Assembly: GCF_039613825.1 (NCBI RefSeq)
Contig: NZ_CP154826.1
Location: 3,286,001 to 3,350,000, forward strand
From: Diaminobutyricibacter sp. McL0608
Lineage (GTDB): Bacteria; Actinomycetota; Actinomycetes; Actinomycetales; Microbacteriaceae
Length of the DNA: 64,000 nt
Reading direction: 5' to 3'
Positions within the stretch are counted from its first letter, which is position 1, and each line of letters starts with the position of its first letter. The translations under genes were made by a program, and so were the position numbers. Below are positions 32,982-44,510 of the stretch, piece after piece. A model generated the notes under the pieces. It ran no database searches, was not told where the DNA came from, and worked only from the letters and a program-made list of their open reading frames with translations.

Positions 32982-33553
32982 GCCACCCCGCGTCCGATCA
33001 GGGCCAGCAGACCGGCCCGTGCTGCAGGGTCGGCGAGCTCGCCCCGGCTGGCGACGGTGACCGTCGTGCTCTCGGTCTGGCGAGCGCCCCGGGTCGATAC
33101 ACAGCTGTGCTGGGCGTCGAGCACCACGAGCACGCCGCGGGCGTCGAGCCCGTTCTGCAAGGTGTCGGCGATCTCTTCTGTCAGACGCTCCTGCATCTGC
33201 GGGCGGGAGGCCAGGGTCTCGACCACTCGGGGGATGCGCCCCAGCCCGACCACGCGCTCGTTCGGCAGGTACGCGACATGCGCGACCCCGAGGAACGGGA
33301 GCAGGTGGTGCTCGCAGATCGAACGGAAGGAGATGTCGCGCAGCAGTACGGTCTCGGCGTCGTGTCCTTCGAGGGGGACGCCTTCGCCGAGAAGCTCGGC
33401 CGGGTCTTCGCCGAGCCCGGAGAAGAACTCCTCATAGGCGTCGGCGACGCGTGACGGAGTCGAGACGAGCCCGGCACGCGAAGGATCCTCGCCGATGGCG
33501 GCGAGGATCTCAGCGACGGCTGCCTCGATGCGCTTCCGATCGATTCCGGTCAT
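32978..33553 (-). CDS. folE: GTP cyclohydrolase I
   Basis: From the ATG at 33553 the protein is 191 residues, MTGIDRKRIEAAVAEILAAI; a GTG six bases upstream is also possible. The zinc-site motif SICEHHLLPFLGVAHVAYLP supplies Cys and two His, and the third ligand Cys is in DAQHSCVSTRGARQ. GRIPRVVETLASRPQMQERL is the GTP-binding region. It converts GTP to dihydroneopterin triphosphate, the first step of folate synthesis. It lies 18 bases after the ftsH stop and overlaps folP by four bases. Confidence 0.97.
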   Translation of the reverse strand: MTGIDRKRIEAAVAEILAAIGEDPSRAGLVSTPSRVADAYEEFFSGLGEDPAELLGEGVPLEGHDAETVLLRDISFRSICEHHLLPFLGVAHVAYLPNERVVGLGRIPRVVETLASRPQMQERLTEEIADTLQNGLDARGVLVVLDAQHSCVSTRGARQTESTTVTVASRGELADPAARAGLLALIGRGVA

Positions 33554-33571
33554 GCGCACCCCAGCCCCGGC

Positions 33572-35575
<2,004 letters not shown>

Positions 35576-35730
35576 GGTGAGGCAAGAGTATCGCTTCAGC
35601 GCTGAATGCCTGCTGCGTGTTCGCTTGGCGCGGACTGCGCTATGAGGATCGCATCGCGATCCCGCGGTCCCAGCGCCGAGGCAGCTGCGCTGCCGAGGTG
35701 ACTACCCGCGGCAAAAACCCGTGCGAACGC

Positions 35731-36282
35731 CTACGAGTAAACCCCCGGCGCAAGGATGCCGACACCGCGAAGGTTGCGGTACTTCTCGTCGTAGTCGAGG
35801 CCGTACCCGACCACGAACTGGTTCGGGATCTCGAAGCCGACGTACTTCACGTCGATGTCGACTCGCGCCGCTTCCGGCTTGCGCAGCAGCGTGCAGATCT
35901 CGACGGATGCCGGACCGCGCGAATTGAGGTTGGAGAGCAGCCACGACAGCGTCAGCCCGGAGTCGATGATGTCTTCGACGATCAGGACGGTACGGCCACT
36001 GAGGTCGGTGTCGAGGTCCTTGAGGATGCGGACGACGCCGCTCGACTGGGTGCCGGACCCGTAGGAGCTGACGGCCATCCAGTCCATCGTGACCGGGATC
36101 TTGAGCTCGCGGGCGAGGTCGGCCATGACCATGACCGCACCTTTCAGCACGCCGACGAGCAGAACATCCGTATCCGCGTAGTCCGCCTCGATCGCTCGCG
36201 CGAGCTCGGCGATCCGGCTCCGGATCTGCTCCTCACTGATGAGAATCTCGGTCAGGTCGTCGGAAACGTCCGTGAGTTCCAT
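35731..36282 (-). CDS. hpt: hypoxanthine-guanine phosphoribosyltransferase
   Basis: The 183-residue PRTase reads [20 protein letters not shown] (loop I), then [11 protein letters not shown] (flexible catalytic loop). The PRPP-binding motif is [40 protein letters not shown] is the purine-binding end. It salvages hypoxanthine and guanine. It lies 29 bases after tilS and 155 bases before ftsH, the standard tilS-hpt-ftsH order. Confidence 0.97.
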   Translation of the reverse strand: MELTDVSDDLTEILISEEQIRSRIAELARAIEADYADTDVLLVGVLKGAVMVMADLARELKIPVTMDWMAVSSYGSGTQSSGVVRILKDLDTDLSGRTVLIVEDIIDSGLTLSWLLSNLNSRGPASVEICTLLRKPEAARVDIDVKYVGFEIPNQFVVGYGLDYDEKYRNLRGVGILAPGVYS

Positions 36283-36311
36283 GGAGCGGTGCGATCCTTT
36301 GGGTTCGTGGC

Positions 36312-37379
36312 CTATGCCTGAGTAAAGATGAGCAGCCCGTTCTGCCTGACAACTCTAACGCCTGGCAGGGTGAGAGCTTTCTGACCGTGCCAGTCGGTGA
36401 TGAGCTCGGCGACCGCCAGTGTGTGCACCCGTTCGAGCGAGACGCCGAACTCGTTGGCCACGACCAGTCGGATGATGCGCTGACGGAGGGCGGGCGGATC
36501 GGCGGCCAGTCCGCGAACATCCAGGGCGACCGCGCCATCCGCGTCCTGGCTGGTCAGTTCGAGCGCCCACTCGAGCGCGAGCGCGTCGAGCGCGTCGGAG
36601 TCTTCGCGCAGCTGCTCGGCCGTGCGTGCCAGCGCTTCGGCGACGCCCGGACCGAGTTCGGCTTCGAGAACGGGGAGGACGATGCTGCGCACTCGCACGC
36701 GGGTGAATGCGGTGTCGGCGTTGTGCGGGTCCTCCCACGGCACCAGACCGCTGTCTGCGCAGAACAGGCTCGTCGTGGCGCGGCGGATGCCGAGCAGCGG
36801 GCGCAGATAGGGTCCGGTCTCCGCCGCCATCCCACGCAGGCTCGTCGGCCCCGACCCGCGGGCCAGCCCGAGGAGGACCGTCTCCGCCTGGTCGTCGAGC
36901 GTGTGGGCGAGGAGGACGTGGCTGGCGCCGGTCTCCTCCATCGCCCGGTCGAACGCGGCGAACCGTGCCGAGCGGGCTGATGCTTCCGGGCCGTCGAATG
37001 CTGTCACCGCGACCCGGCTGACGATCACCGGATCGAGATCCATGGCCCTCGCCTGCTCGGCTGCCGCTTCGGCGACCTCCGCCGACCCCGCCTGAAGGCC
37101 ATGATCGATGATGATCGCTCCCGCGCGGATGCCCGCCCTGGGCGCCTCGAAAGCCGTCGCCGCTGCGAGTGCGAGCGAATCAGCTCCCCCGCTGAGCCCG
37201 ACGAGAACGAGGCCGCCGAACCGCGCATCCCCCGACTCGGGCAGGGTCACCGCATCCGGTCCTTCGCCGTCCAGGCCGACCCCGTCGAGACCGGTGAGCG
37301 CCTCGCGGACCGCGCGGCGGACATCCGCGATCGGCGGGGTGAGCCGGGGCCGTCGTGCCGGTGAACCGCTGGCGTGCAT
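36312..37379 (-). CDS. tilS: tRNA(Ile)-lysidine synthetase
   Basis: The 355-residue protein has the PP-loop ATP motif [13 protein letters not shown] (SGGADS at 63-68), [10 protein letters not shown] and [23 protein letters not shown], all diagnostic of TilS N-type PPases. A substrate-binding domain follows. It adds lysine to the wobble C of tRNA-Ile(CAU) and is essential. The start at 37379 sits six bases after TAACGT, suggesting leaderless expression. It is divergent from ppa across 45 bases. A PP-loop arginine (RPLLGIRRA region) is conserved. Confidence 0.95.
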   Translation of the reverse strand: MHASGSPARRPRLTPPIADVRRAVREALTGLDGVGLDGEGPDAVTLPESGDARFGGLVLVGLSGGADSLALAAATAFEAPRAGIRAGAIIIDHGLQAGSAEVAEAAAEQARAMDLDPVIVSRVAVTAFDGPEASARSARFAAFDRAMEETGASHVLLAHTLDDQAETVLLGLARGSGPTSLRGMAAETGPYLRPLLGIRRATTSLFCADSGLVPWEDPHNADTAFTRVRVRSIVLPVLEAELGPGVAEALARTAEQLREDSDALDALALEWALELTSQDADGAVALDVRGLAADPPALRQRIIRLVVANEFGVSLERVHTLAVAELITDWHGQKALTLPGVRVVRQNGLLIFTQA

Positions 37380-37383
37380 CCAC

Positions 37384-37391
37384 TAACGTTA
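37384..37391. promoter_or_regulatory. palindromic -10-like element shared by tilS and ppa
   Basis: TAACGTTA lies in the 45-base space between the divergent tilS and ppa starts. Read leftward it is TAACGT six bases before the tilS ATG. Read rightward it is a -10-like hexamer followed by a leader of about 30 bases to the ppa start. One symmetric element may serve both directions. Confidence 0.35.
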
Positions 37392-37424
37392 TTGGAGTCT
37401 TGTGAAACGAGGGAGAGAAAACTC

Positions 37425-37919
37425 ATGGCCGAATACGACGTGATCGTCGAGATCCCGCGCGGAAGTCGCAACAAGTACGAGGTCGACCACGAGACGGGCC
37501 GCGTCTACCTCGACCGCGTGCTGTTCACGAGCTTCGTCTACCCCACCGACTACGGCTTCTTCGAGAACACCCTCGGGCTCGACGGCGACCCGGTCGACGT
37601 GCTCGTGCTGCTCGAGTACCCGGTGTTCCCGGGTGTCGGCGTCAAGGTGCGTCCGGTCGGCGTGCTCAACATGAGCGACGAGGCCGGGAGCGATGCCAAG
37701 GTGATCGCGGTCCCGTACAAGGACCCGCGCTGGCAGCACATCCAGGACATCGACGACGTGCCCCACCAGACGCGCGACGAGATCCAACACTTCTTCGAGC
37801 ACTACAAAGACCTCGAGCCCGGCAAGTGGGTCAAGCTCGAGGCGTGGGGCAACGCGGCTGAGGCCGAAGCCATCGTCGAGGCGGGCTTCAAGAAGCTCGC
37901 CGACGAGGGCAGGCACTAG
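37425..37919 (+). CDS. ppa: inorganic pyrophosphatase
   Basis: The ATG at 37425 follows gagggagaga, a strong ribosome site, giving 164 residues. The family I signature [18 protein letters not shown] (Mg-binding acidic residues) is present. So are [45 protein letters not shown], and [20 protein letters not shown]. It hydrolyses pyrophosphate in the cytoplasm and drives biosynthesis. It stands divergent from tilS. The convergent NlpC/P60 gene ends 27 bases after its stop. Confidence 0.98.
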   Translation: MAEYDVIVEIPRGSRNKYEVDHETGRVYLDRVLFTSFVYPTDYGFFENTLGLDGDPVDVLVLLEYPVFPGVGVKVRPVGVLNMSDEAGSDAKVIAVPYKDPRWQHIQDIDDVPHQTRDEIQHFFEHYKDLEPGKWVKLEAWGNAAEAEAIVEAGFKKLADEGRH

Positions 37920-37946
37920 CCTTCCGCCGGATGGGTCTACGTCAGG

Positions 37947-39254
37947 TCAGGCGCTGGGGCGGATCACCTGGTACCAGGGGCTGCCCCAGACCGACTGGAT
38001 CTTGACGACGTCGCCCTCGGTGGGTGCGGCGATCATCATGTTGCCGCCGAGCGAAATGCCCACGTGGTAGAAGTTGCCCGGGCCGTCGCCCCAGAAGATG
38101 AGGTCGCCCGCCTGCCGCTGGCTGAATGAGACGACCTGGCCCCTGGCAGCGCCGGTATACCACTGGTTGTTCACCGAGTGCGAGCCGATGTACACGCCGG
38201 AGTAGGCGTAGGCCTTCATCGTGAGGCCGGAGCAGTCGTAGCCGCCGGGGCCCTCGCCGCCGAAGATATAGGGCTTGCCCAGTTGCGCGTACGCGTAGTT
38301 GAGCGCGGTCTGCACGACGTTGCCGTTCGGGGGCGCGACCGTTCCGCCGCCGCCGCCGCCACCGCCTCCACCGCCGCCGTGGTTCTGGTTCTGCTGGGCC
38401 TGCTGTGCTTGCTGCGCGGCGAGCGCCTGCTGACGGCGGATCTCAGCCTGGCGCGCAGCCTCCTCGGCGGCCTTGCGCTTCGCTTCGCCCACCAGGTAGG
38501 CGCTCTCCACCTGCGCCGAAGTGTTCTTGAGGGTCGCGAGCTGGGCGATCAGTTCTGTCGACTTCGTCTGCTGGGTCGCCAGCGCCGCCTGCGCCTTCGT
38601 CTGGGCGGCTTGTGCGGCAGCCAGGGCGACACTCGCCGCCTCCGCGAGCTTCGCGCGTTCCGTCTTCGCGACGTTGGCCTGGTCGGTGAGAGCGGTTGCG
38701 GTGTTCTTGTCCTTCGTCGCCTCCGCGTACACGTCCTGCGACTGCTGGGTGAGCTTGCTCATCGTGCCCAGCTGGTAGAGCAGCTTGTCCGCGCCCGAGC
38801 CGTCGCCTCCGCCGTTCAACAGCAGGTCGACGGTCGGGTCCCCGCCGCCGCCGGTCTTCGCGAGGTGGGATGCGAGGAGGCCTGCGCGCATCTGGGAGGT
38901 CTTCGCCTTGGCAGCTGCCGCATCCGCCTGCTTCTTCAGGTCCGCCGCCTTGGCTGTGGCCGCATCCAGCGCATCCTTCGCCTGGAAGTACGCCTCCGCG
39001 GCCTTCTCGGAGTCGATGCGAGCCTGGTCGACCGCCGTCTGCAGGCCGGCGATCAGCTTCGTGATGTTGGCGATCATCGCCTGCTGCTGGGTGACGTTGG
39101 CCTTCGCCTGCTGCACGTCGTTCCACGACGGATAGTTGTCGGCGAACGCCGGTGGCGCGATGATGCCGACGGATGCGGTGACGACGCCCATGACGCCCGC
39201 GCTGATCGCGGTGACCGGTCGCACGCGCGACTTCTTGTCGTTCTGACTAGCCAA
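37947..39254 (-). CDS. NlpC/P60 cell-wall endopeptidase with coiled-coil N-terminus
   Basis: The 435-residue secreted protein has a signal peptide ending near PPAFADNYPSW. A long Ala/Lys/Gln coiled coil (about 45-290), a run of 12 glycines as linker and a C-terminal NlpC/P60 domain follow. The catalytic Cys is in GGYDCSGLTMKAYAYSG and the His in FYHVGISLGGN. It resembles RipA-type D,L-endopeptidases that cut peptidoglycan stem peptides during division. Its first 200 residues parallel the M23 protein directly upstream, so the two are duplicated N-terminal modules with different catalytic ends. The start overlaps the M23 stop by eight bases. Confidence 0.93.
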   Translation of the reverse strand: MASQNDKKSRVRPVTAISAGVMGVVTASVGIIAPPAFADNYPSWNDVQQAKANVTQQQAMIANITKLIAGLQTAVDQARIDSEKAAEAYFQAKDALDAATAKAADLKKQADAAAAKAKTSQMRAGLLASHLAKTGGGGDPTVDLLLNGGGDGSGADKLLYQLGTMSKLTQQSQDVYAEATKDKNTATALTDQANVAKTERAKLAEAASVALAAAQAAQTKAQAALATQQTKSTELIAQLATLKNTSAQVESAYLVGEAKRKAAEEAARQAEIRRQQALAAQQAQQAQQNQNHGGGGGGGGGGGGTVAPPNGNVVQTALNYAYAQLGKPYIFGGEGPGGYDCSGLTMKAYAYSGVYIGSHSVNNQWYTGAARGQVVSFSQRQAGDLIFWGDGPGNFYHVGISLGGNMMIAAPTEGDVVKIQSVWGSPWYQVIRPSA

Positions 39255-40515
39255 GTGGTGCCTGCCTCTGTCTCATGAACGGGATGCCGTCGATCTTGTC
39301 GCCGTTCACCCGGACCTCGTAATGCAGGTGGCATCCGGTCGATGCCCCCGTGGTTCCCACGCGTGCGATGGGCTGGCCCGCCCCGACGTGCTGGCCGACG
39401 CCGACGAGGATCCCGCCGTTGCGGATGTGTGCGTAGCCGGTGTCGATACCGCCACCGACGTCGATACGGACGAAGTTGCCGTAGGAGCCGAACGGGCCCG
39501 CATAGATCACGGTTCCCTCGTGCGCGGCGTAGATGGGTGCGTTGCAGTAGGCGCCGATGTCGATGCCCAGGTGGTAGGTGCTGCCGATGCCGCCAGGGGA
39601 TGCGCGCGGGCCGAAGCCGTCGGTGATCGGGCCGGCCGCGGGGACAGCCCAGCCCTGTGGCCCGACATAGCCGCCCGGGAGACCGCCCGAGCCCGCAGCG
39701 GCCGCTCTGCGCGCGGCCTCCGCGACACCCGCCTGGTAGCCCGCGACCGTCTTCGCGACCTTGTTGTTGAGCGCAGCCAGCTGCGCCCTCATCACGATGA
39801 TCTGCTTCTGCTGCTCGGCCAGCTTGTTCTGCGCAGCCACTGCCGCTGCCGCAGCGGCCTTCTGAGCGGCGACGGCGATCACGCGGAGCTTGTCGCGCGC
39901 AGCACGGGCTACAGCAGCGTTCTCTGCCAGGGCTTTCGCGGTGTTCTGGCTCGCCTTCGCCTGCGCGTAGATGGCACTCGAGCGTTCGACGAGCTTGCTC
40001 ATGCTGCCCAGATCGGAAAGAAGCTGCTCCGGGCTCGTCTTTGTGGCACCGTTGCCGCTGAGGAACAGGCTGGCCGTCAGGTCGCTGCCGCCCGTGCGAT
40101 ACAACTGGGCGGCGAGCCGGCCCGCCTGCGTCGTCGCCGCATCCGCCTTCGCCTTGCTCGCATCCGCCTGCGCCTGAATCAGCTGCGCCTTGATGATGGC
40201 GTCGTCGAGGTTCGCCTCAGCCACCTGGAGTTCATCACCGCGCTTCTTCAGATCGGCCTGGGTCTGGGCGACCTGCGCCTTGAGCTGCGCGATGAGACTG
40301 TTGATGCGGGAGACCTGCGCGGCGGTGGCCGCCTGGCTCGCCTTCGCGTTCTGGACGTCCTGCCAGCTCGGGTAGCTCGTCGCATAGGCGGGGGATGCGA
40401 TGGAACCGACAGCGACGATGGCGAAGATCGCGACGACCGCGGTCCGCACACGCCAGCGGTTGCGCAGGCGGGACCGGTTCGGGGTGCTCCCTGCTGCCGG
40501 TTCAGTGCGTCTCAT
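39247..40515 (-). CDS. M23 metallopeptidase (LytM) with coiled-coil N-terminus
   Basis: The ATG at 40515, preceded by gagggaacg, gives 422 residues. A signal peptide ends near SPAYATSYPSW. The coiled coil (about 50-290) shares SYPSWQDVQNAKAS with NYPSWNDVQQAKAN of the downstream paralogue. The C-terminal M23 domain has HLGIDIGAYCNAPIYAAHEG (zinc His and Asp) and GCHLHYEVRVNG (HxH). It is a peptidoglycan endopeptidase or an EnvC-like activator; the HxxxD and HxH motifs suggest it is catalytic. It is first in a two-gene unit with the NlpC/P60 protein. Confidence 0.93.
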   Translation of the reverse strand: MRRTEPAAGSTPNRSRLRNRWRVRTAVVAIFAIVAVGSIASPAYATSYPSWQDVQNAKASQAATAAQVSRINSLIAQLKAQVAQTQADLKKRGDELQVAEANLDDAIIKAQLIQAQADASKAKADAATTQAGRLAAQLYRTGGSDLTASLFLSGNGATKTSPEQLLSDLGSMSKLVERSSAIYAQAKASQNTAKALAENAAVARAARDKLRVIAVAAQKAAAAAAVAAQNKLAEQQKQIIVMRAQLAALNNKVAKTVAGYQAGVAEAARRAAAAGSGGLPGGYVGPQGWAVPAAGPITDGFGPRASPGGIGSTYHLGIDIGAYCNAPIYAAHEGTVIYAGPFGSYGNFVRIDVGGGIDTGYAHIRNGGILVGVGQHVGAGQPIARVGTTGASTGCHLHYEVRVNGDKIDGIPFMRQRQAPLG

Positions 40516-40734
40516 CGTTCCCTCGAACCTGTCGCTCGTGTTCCCATCCGTCACTCGTGCCACATGATCAACACTATTAACAGTAACAACGGACTTCTCC
40601 GAAGCCAGTGCCAACGGCGCGCCACATGGGTGGCCCCGAGGGGCCGCCAAGGCAGAATGTAACCCGGCCGTGAGGCGATACCCCGGTGATTTCGCGCCCG
40701 TCGCGGGATTCGCCGGGGCGCCCATCCGCCCGGT

Positions 40735-40763
40735 TTGGCATTTCGCCGAGGAGTCCGTATGCT
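40735..40763 (+). promoter_or_regulatory. promoter of the tRNA-Glu/Asp cluster
   Basis: TTGGCA (40735-40740) and TATGCT (40758-40763) are separated by exactly 17 bases, a good match to the housekeeping sigma consensus. Transcription would start about 40 bases before tRNA-Glu. The roughly 220 bases between this promoter and the M23 gene hold no gene; they are GC-rich with several possible hairpins. Confidence 0.6.
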
Positions 40764-40810
40764 TGTGCGTCGGTAGTAATGCGGTGCGTGTGAGCGGATT
40801 GCAGGTGCTC

Positions 40811-40886
40811 GGCCCCATCGTTTAGCGGCCTAGGACGCCGCCCTTTCACGGCGGTAGCACGGGTTCGAATCCCGTTGGGGTCACCA
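40811..40886 (+). tRNA. tRNA-Glu (anticodon TTC), CCA encoded
   Basis: Acceptor GGCCCCA pairs with TGGGGTC. The anticodon loop CCGCCC-TTTCACG-GCGG shows TTC. The T arm CGGG-TTCGAAT-CCCG and encoded CCA complete it. It is first in the cluster, 32 bases before tRNA-Asp. Confidence 0.97.
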
Positions 40887-40918
40887 ACTACACGTACAAT
40901 TGAATAGCTTCACATCGA

Positions 40919-40995
40919 GGCCCTGTAGCGCAGTTGGTTAGCGTGCCGCCCTGTCACGGCGGAGGTCGCGGGTTCAAGTCCCGTCAGGGTCGCCA
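40919..40995 (+). tRNA. tRNA-Asp (anticodon GTC), CCA encoded
   Basis: Acceptor GGCCCTG pairs with CAGGGTC. The anticodon stem-loop GCCGCCC-TGTCACG-GCGG shows GTC. T arm GCGGG-TTCAAGT-CCCGT, discriminator G, CCA encoded. A terminator hairpin follows. Confidence 0.97.
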
Positions 40996-41000
40996 AGGCG

Positions 41001-41028
41001 AGAAGCCCTTCCGAGAGGAAGGGCTTCT
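41001..41028 (+). terminator. terminator after tRNA-Asp
   Basis: AGAAGCCCTTCC (41001-41012) and GGAAGGGCTTCT (41017-41028) form a perfect 12-base stem with a GAGA tetraloop, five bases after the CCA of tRNA-Asp. Confidence 0.8.
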
Positions 41029-41063
41029 GCCTAGAAGGCCTCTTCTTCTCGAAGTCGGCTTTC

Positions 41064-41136
41064 GGCTCTGTAGCTCAGTTGGTAGAGCGTTCGACTGAAA
41101 ATCGAAAGGTCACCGGATCGATGCCGGTCGGAGCCA
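41064..41136 (+). tRNA. tRNA-Phe (anticodon GAA), CCA not encoded
   Basis: Acceptor GGCTCTG pairs with CGGAGCC (one G-U). The anticodon stem-loop TTCGA-CTGAAAA-TCGAA shows GAA. The T loop is ATCGATG rather than the usual TTCGA start. Discriminator A is followed by CTG, so CCA is added later. An integrase remnant lies 78 bases downstream, and this gene is the likely insertion target. Confidence 0.93.
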
Positions 41137-41139
41137 CTG

Positions 41140-41176
41140 CCCTACTCCCTAGCTTCTACATGGGAGTAGGGCTTTT
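41140..41176 (+). terminator. intrinsic terminator after tRNA-Phe
   Basis: CCCTACTCCC (41140-41149) and GGGAGTAGGG (41162-41171) form a perfect 10-base stem followed by CTTTTT, a classical rho-independent terminator. Confidence 0.85.
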
Positions 41177-41213
41177 TCATGCCCTCGATGAGTTGCCCGA
41201 TTCGGCCGTTTGG

Positions 41214-41405
41214 CTACACTTTGACCGCAACTGATTTCGATGCTTCATCATTGAGCGCTATTGCAACAGCATCCAGATCGTTGTCGAACAGGTCCGCGTA
41301 GACGTCCAGAGTCATGGCCGCCGACGCGTGGCCGAGCATCCGTTGCACAGACTTCACGTTTGCTCCCGCCGACACCGCCAGCGATGCCGCCGTGTGACTA
41401 GCGCC
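41214..41405 (-). pseudogene. tyrosine recombinase (integrase) C-terminal remnant
   Basis: The frame ending at 41214 contains SHTAASLAVSAGANVKSVQR, MLGHASAAMTLDVYADLFDN and DLDAVAIALNDEA. This is the C-terminal box of phage-type tyrosine integrases, with the conserved LGHAS His and the nucleophile Tyr in DVYADLF. Upstream of SHTAAS the sequence no longer resembles an integrase, and the Arg of the HxLRH motif is lost, so only the last 64 residues or so remain. It reads toward tRNA-Phe, 78 bases away, the usual relation of an integrase to its attachment site. It marks an old integrative element whose other end is not identified. Confidence 0.85.
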
Positions 41406-41425
41406 CCCTTTTGCTGCCGAGATGA

Positions 41426-42823
<1,398 letters not shown>

Positions 42824-42946
42824 CCACTGTGAAAGGCGTCTATGCCTGGCCGCTCGCCCGCGGCTGTCCTGAAGAGCCTCTCGGACGAGAGGACTGATGC
42901 ACAGCCATCCACCGAGACGGCCCTCACCCGACCGCTTGTCGGTTTC

Positions 42947-43783
42947 CTAGTGGTCGAGACCAGCGGAAAGGTCGAGGTGCGCCTGAGCCTGGTCGATGAG
43001 GGTCTGTCCCTTCGCCGTGATTGCCGCGACGGCGTCCGCGCCGGCCACCCATCGCGCCGGCGCGTCGTCAAGCTCGACGACCTTGACGAGGTTCGCAGCG
43101 AGCTTGGCGGGGTCTCCGCTCTGCTGGCCGTTCATGGACTTCCATTCTTCGATGGTTTTCGCGGTTGTTGTGGCGTAGTCATCGATCGACAGCTCGGGCC
43201 AGCTGGTGGAGGATCCCTCCACCAGCAGTTCGGTGCGGAAGAATCCTGGTTCGACCGCGGTAACCCGGATGCCGAACTGCTCGACCTCTTCGCGAAGCGA
43301 TTCGGTCCAGCCTTCCAGAGCGAATTTCGATGCGCCGTATGCACTACCGAAGGCACCGGAGACGATGCCCGCTGTCGAAGTGATGGTGACGACGTGGCCG
43401 GACCGCTGTGCGCGCATGATCGGCAACACAGCACGGGTCACGTTCAGTGGGCCGAAGAAGTTGGTCTCCATCTGCGCACGGAACTGCTCGGGGCTGACCT
43501 CTTCGAAGAAGCCGGGCTGGAAGTTCCCGGCGTTGTTCACGAGCACGTCGAGGCGGCCGAAGCGCTCCGTAGCGACTTTGACTGCGGCGTCGATGGAATC
43601 GGTGTCGGTGATGTCGAGGGACACGGTGAGAAGGTTCTCGTGCTCACCGACAGCCGCTGTCGCTTTCGCGGCGTCGCGGGCTGTGGCGACGACCCGGTGG
43701 CCGCCCGCGAGAGCGGCCTGTGTGATGTCAACGCCCATCCCGCGGCCGGCGCCGGTGATGAACCATACGTTGTTGTTAGTCAT
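42947..43783 (-). CDS. SDR family oxidoreductase
   Basis: The ATG at 43783, preceded by ataggagtctccgc, gives 278 residues. The cofactor loop is TGAGRGMG (10-17), NNAG is at 83-86, the catalytic Ser136 is in ITSTAG and Tyr149/Lys153 in SAYGASKFALEGWTES. RVTAVEPGFFRTELLVEGSS is typical of the group of SDRs (YdfG/oxidoreductase type) acting on small carbonyls. It is downstream of the cyclophilin-like lipoprotein gene on the same strand. Substrate not known. It is intact, although its surroundings are full of gene fragments. Confidence 0.92.
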   Translation of the reverse strand: MTNNNVWFITGAGRGMGVDITQAALAGGHRVVATARDAAKATAAVGEHENLLTVSLDITDTDSIDAAVKVATERFGRLDVLVNNAGNFQPGFFEEVSPEQFRAQMETNFFGPLNVTRAVLPIMRAQRSGHVVTITSTAGIVSGAFGSAYGASKFALEGWTESLREEVEQFGIRVTAVEPGFFRTELLVEGSSTSWPELSIDDYATTTAKTIEEWKSMNGQQSGDPAKLAANLVKVVELDDAPARWVAGADAVAAITAKGQTLIDQAQAHLDLSAGLDH

Positions 43784-43865
43784 GCGGAGACTCCTATGGG
43801 GGCGTGTTGTCGATGAGCGGCTTTGCCCTGACGGGCAGGCCTGAATCAGGTGCTCGCGAAGGCCT

Positions 43866-44411
43866 TCAGGCGACAGTGAGTCGGGCCCGGAACTGGCTGT
43901 TTTGTTGGATCGCCTCGAGGTCGGTGAAGGTGCCGATCGGGATGATGCCGGTGAAGTAGTCGACGTGTTTGTAGTAGAGCACGAGGGCTTGGTCGGGCGC
44001 GTAGTAGCCGATGGTGCCGGGTTCTGCTGCACCGCCTGCGGGCATCCCGTCGAGCGATACCGGGCGGGGAAGGTCTGCGATCTTTTCCTGGCCTCCGTAG
44101 TCGCGGAATGAAAGTTCGAGGGGAAGTTGGGAGAGAAGCGACGTGGTCGCAGCGCTGGGTTGGAGCGTTCCGCGGATGGTTGTTGCGTTGATGGTGATGA
44201 GGATGTCGGTATCGGTCACGGTCGCCTCGGATGGGGAGTTGGTCGGCAATGTCGCGGTTGGGGATGGGGTTGCCGGTGCAGGCACGGTGGATCCGGTCGT
44301 GGTTGTGGGGCTGTCGTTGCTGGTGCATCCGGTCAACGCCAGTGCGAGCACCACAATTCCCCCGCTCAGCGAGCCGCGATACCGGCGGAAACGGGTGTTT
44401 CGGTTAACCAC
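43866..44411 (-). CDS. cyclophilin-like fold lipoprotein
   Basis: The GTG at 44411 follows ggaggacaa, a strong ribosome site that decides this start over the ATG at 44498. The 181-residue product has a basic n-region, hydrophobic core and lipobox LALTGC. A Thr/Pro/Ser-rich linker follows. The globular domain begins TDILITINATTIRGTLQPSA, with SLLSQLPLELSFRDYGGQEK, GTIGYYAPDQALVLYYKH and TGIIPIGTF, the pattern of the cyclophilin-like (MTH-type) domain. It is exported and lipid-anchored. These domains often accompany redox enzymes in such clusters; the function is not known. Confidence 0.85.
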   Translation of the reverse strand: MVNRNTRFRRYRGSLSGGIVVLALALTGCTSNDSPTTTTGSTVPAPATPSPTATLPTNSPSEATVTDTDILITINATTIRGTLQPSAATTSLLSQLPLELSFRDYGGQEKIADLPRPVSLDGMPAGGAAEPGTIGYYAPDQALVLYYKHVDYFTGIIPIGTFTDLEAIQQNSQFRARLTVA

Positions 44412-44423
44412 CGGTTTGTCCTC

Positions 44424-44498
44424 CGTCGACGCTGAGGGTTGGCCGATGGCGAGGCCTGTTGCGCGGCCGATCCCGCCGCCGGCCACGAACACGACCAT
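44424..44498 (-). pseudogene. possible SDR N-terminal stub upstream of the lipoprotein gene
   Basis: From the ATG at 44498 the frame reads VVFVAGGGIGRATGLAIGQP, which resembles the first strand and glycine-rich cofactor loop of an SDR (FVAGGGSGIGRAT). It then runs straight into the leader of the lipoprotein. Only about 20 residues are left, so this is probably the scar of a deleted dehydrogenase; chance similarity cannot be excluded. Confidence 0.35.
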
Positions 44499-44510
44499 GT
44501 CGGTGCGTGC

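Noticed and set aside
40516-40734. c-di-AMP (ydaO) riboswitch upstream of the M23/NlpC genes
   Set aside because: Actinobacterial cell-wall hydrolases often have one, but the conserved purine-rich core elements could not be found in the 220-base leader; only generic GC-rich hairpins are visible.
44412-44498. ATG at 44498 as start of the cyclophilin-like lipoprotein
   Set aside because: It would bury the signal sequence behind 29 residues; the GTG at 44411 has a strong ribosome site and gives a normal lipoprotein leader.
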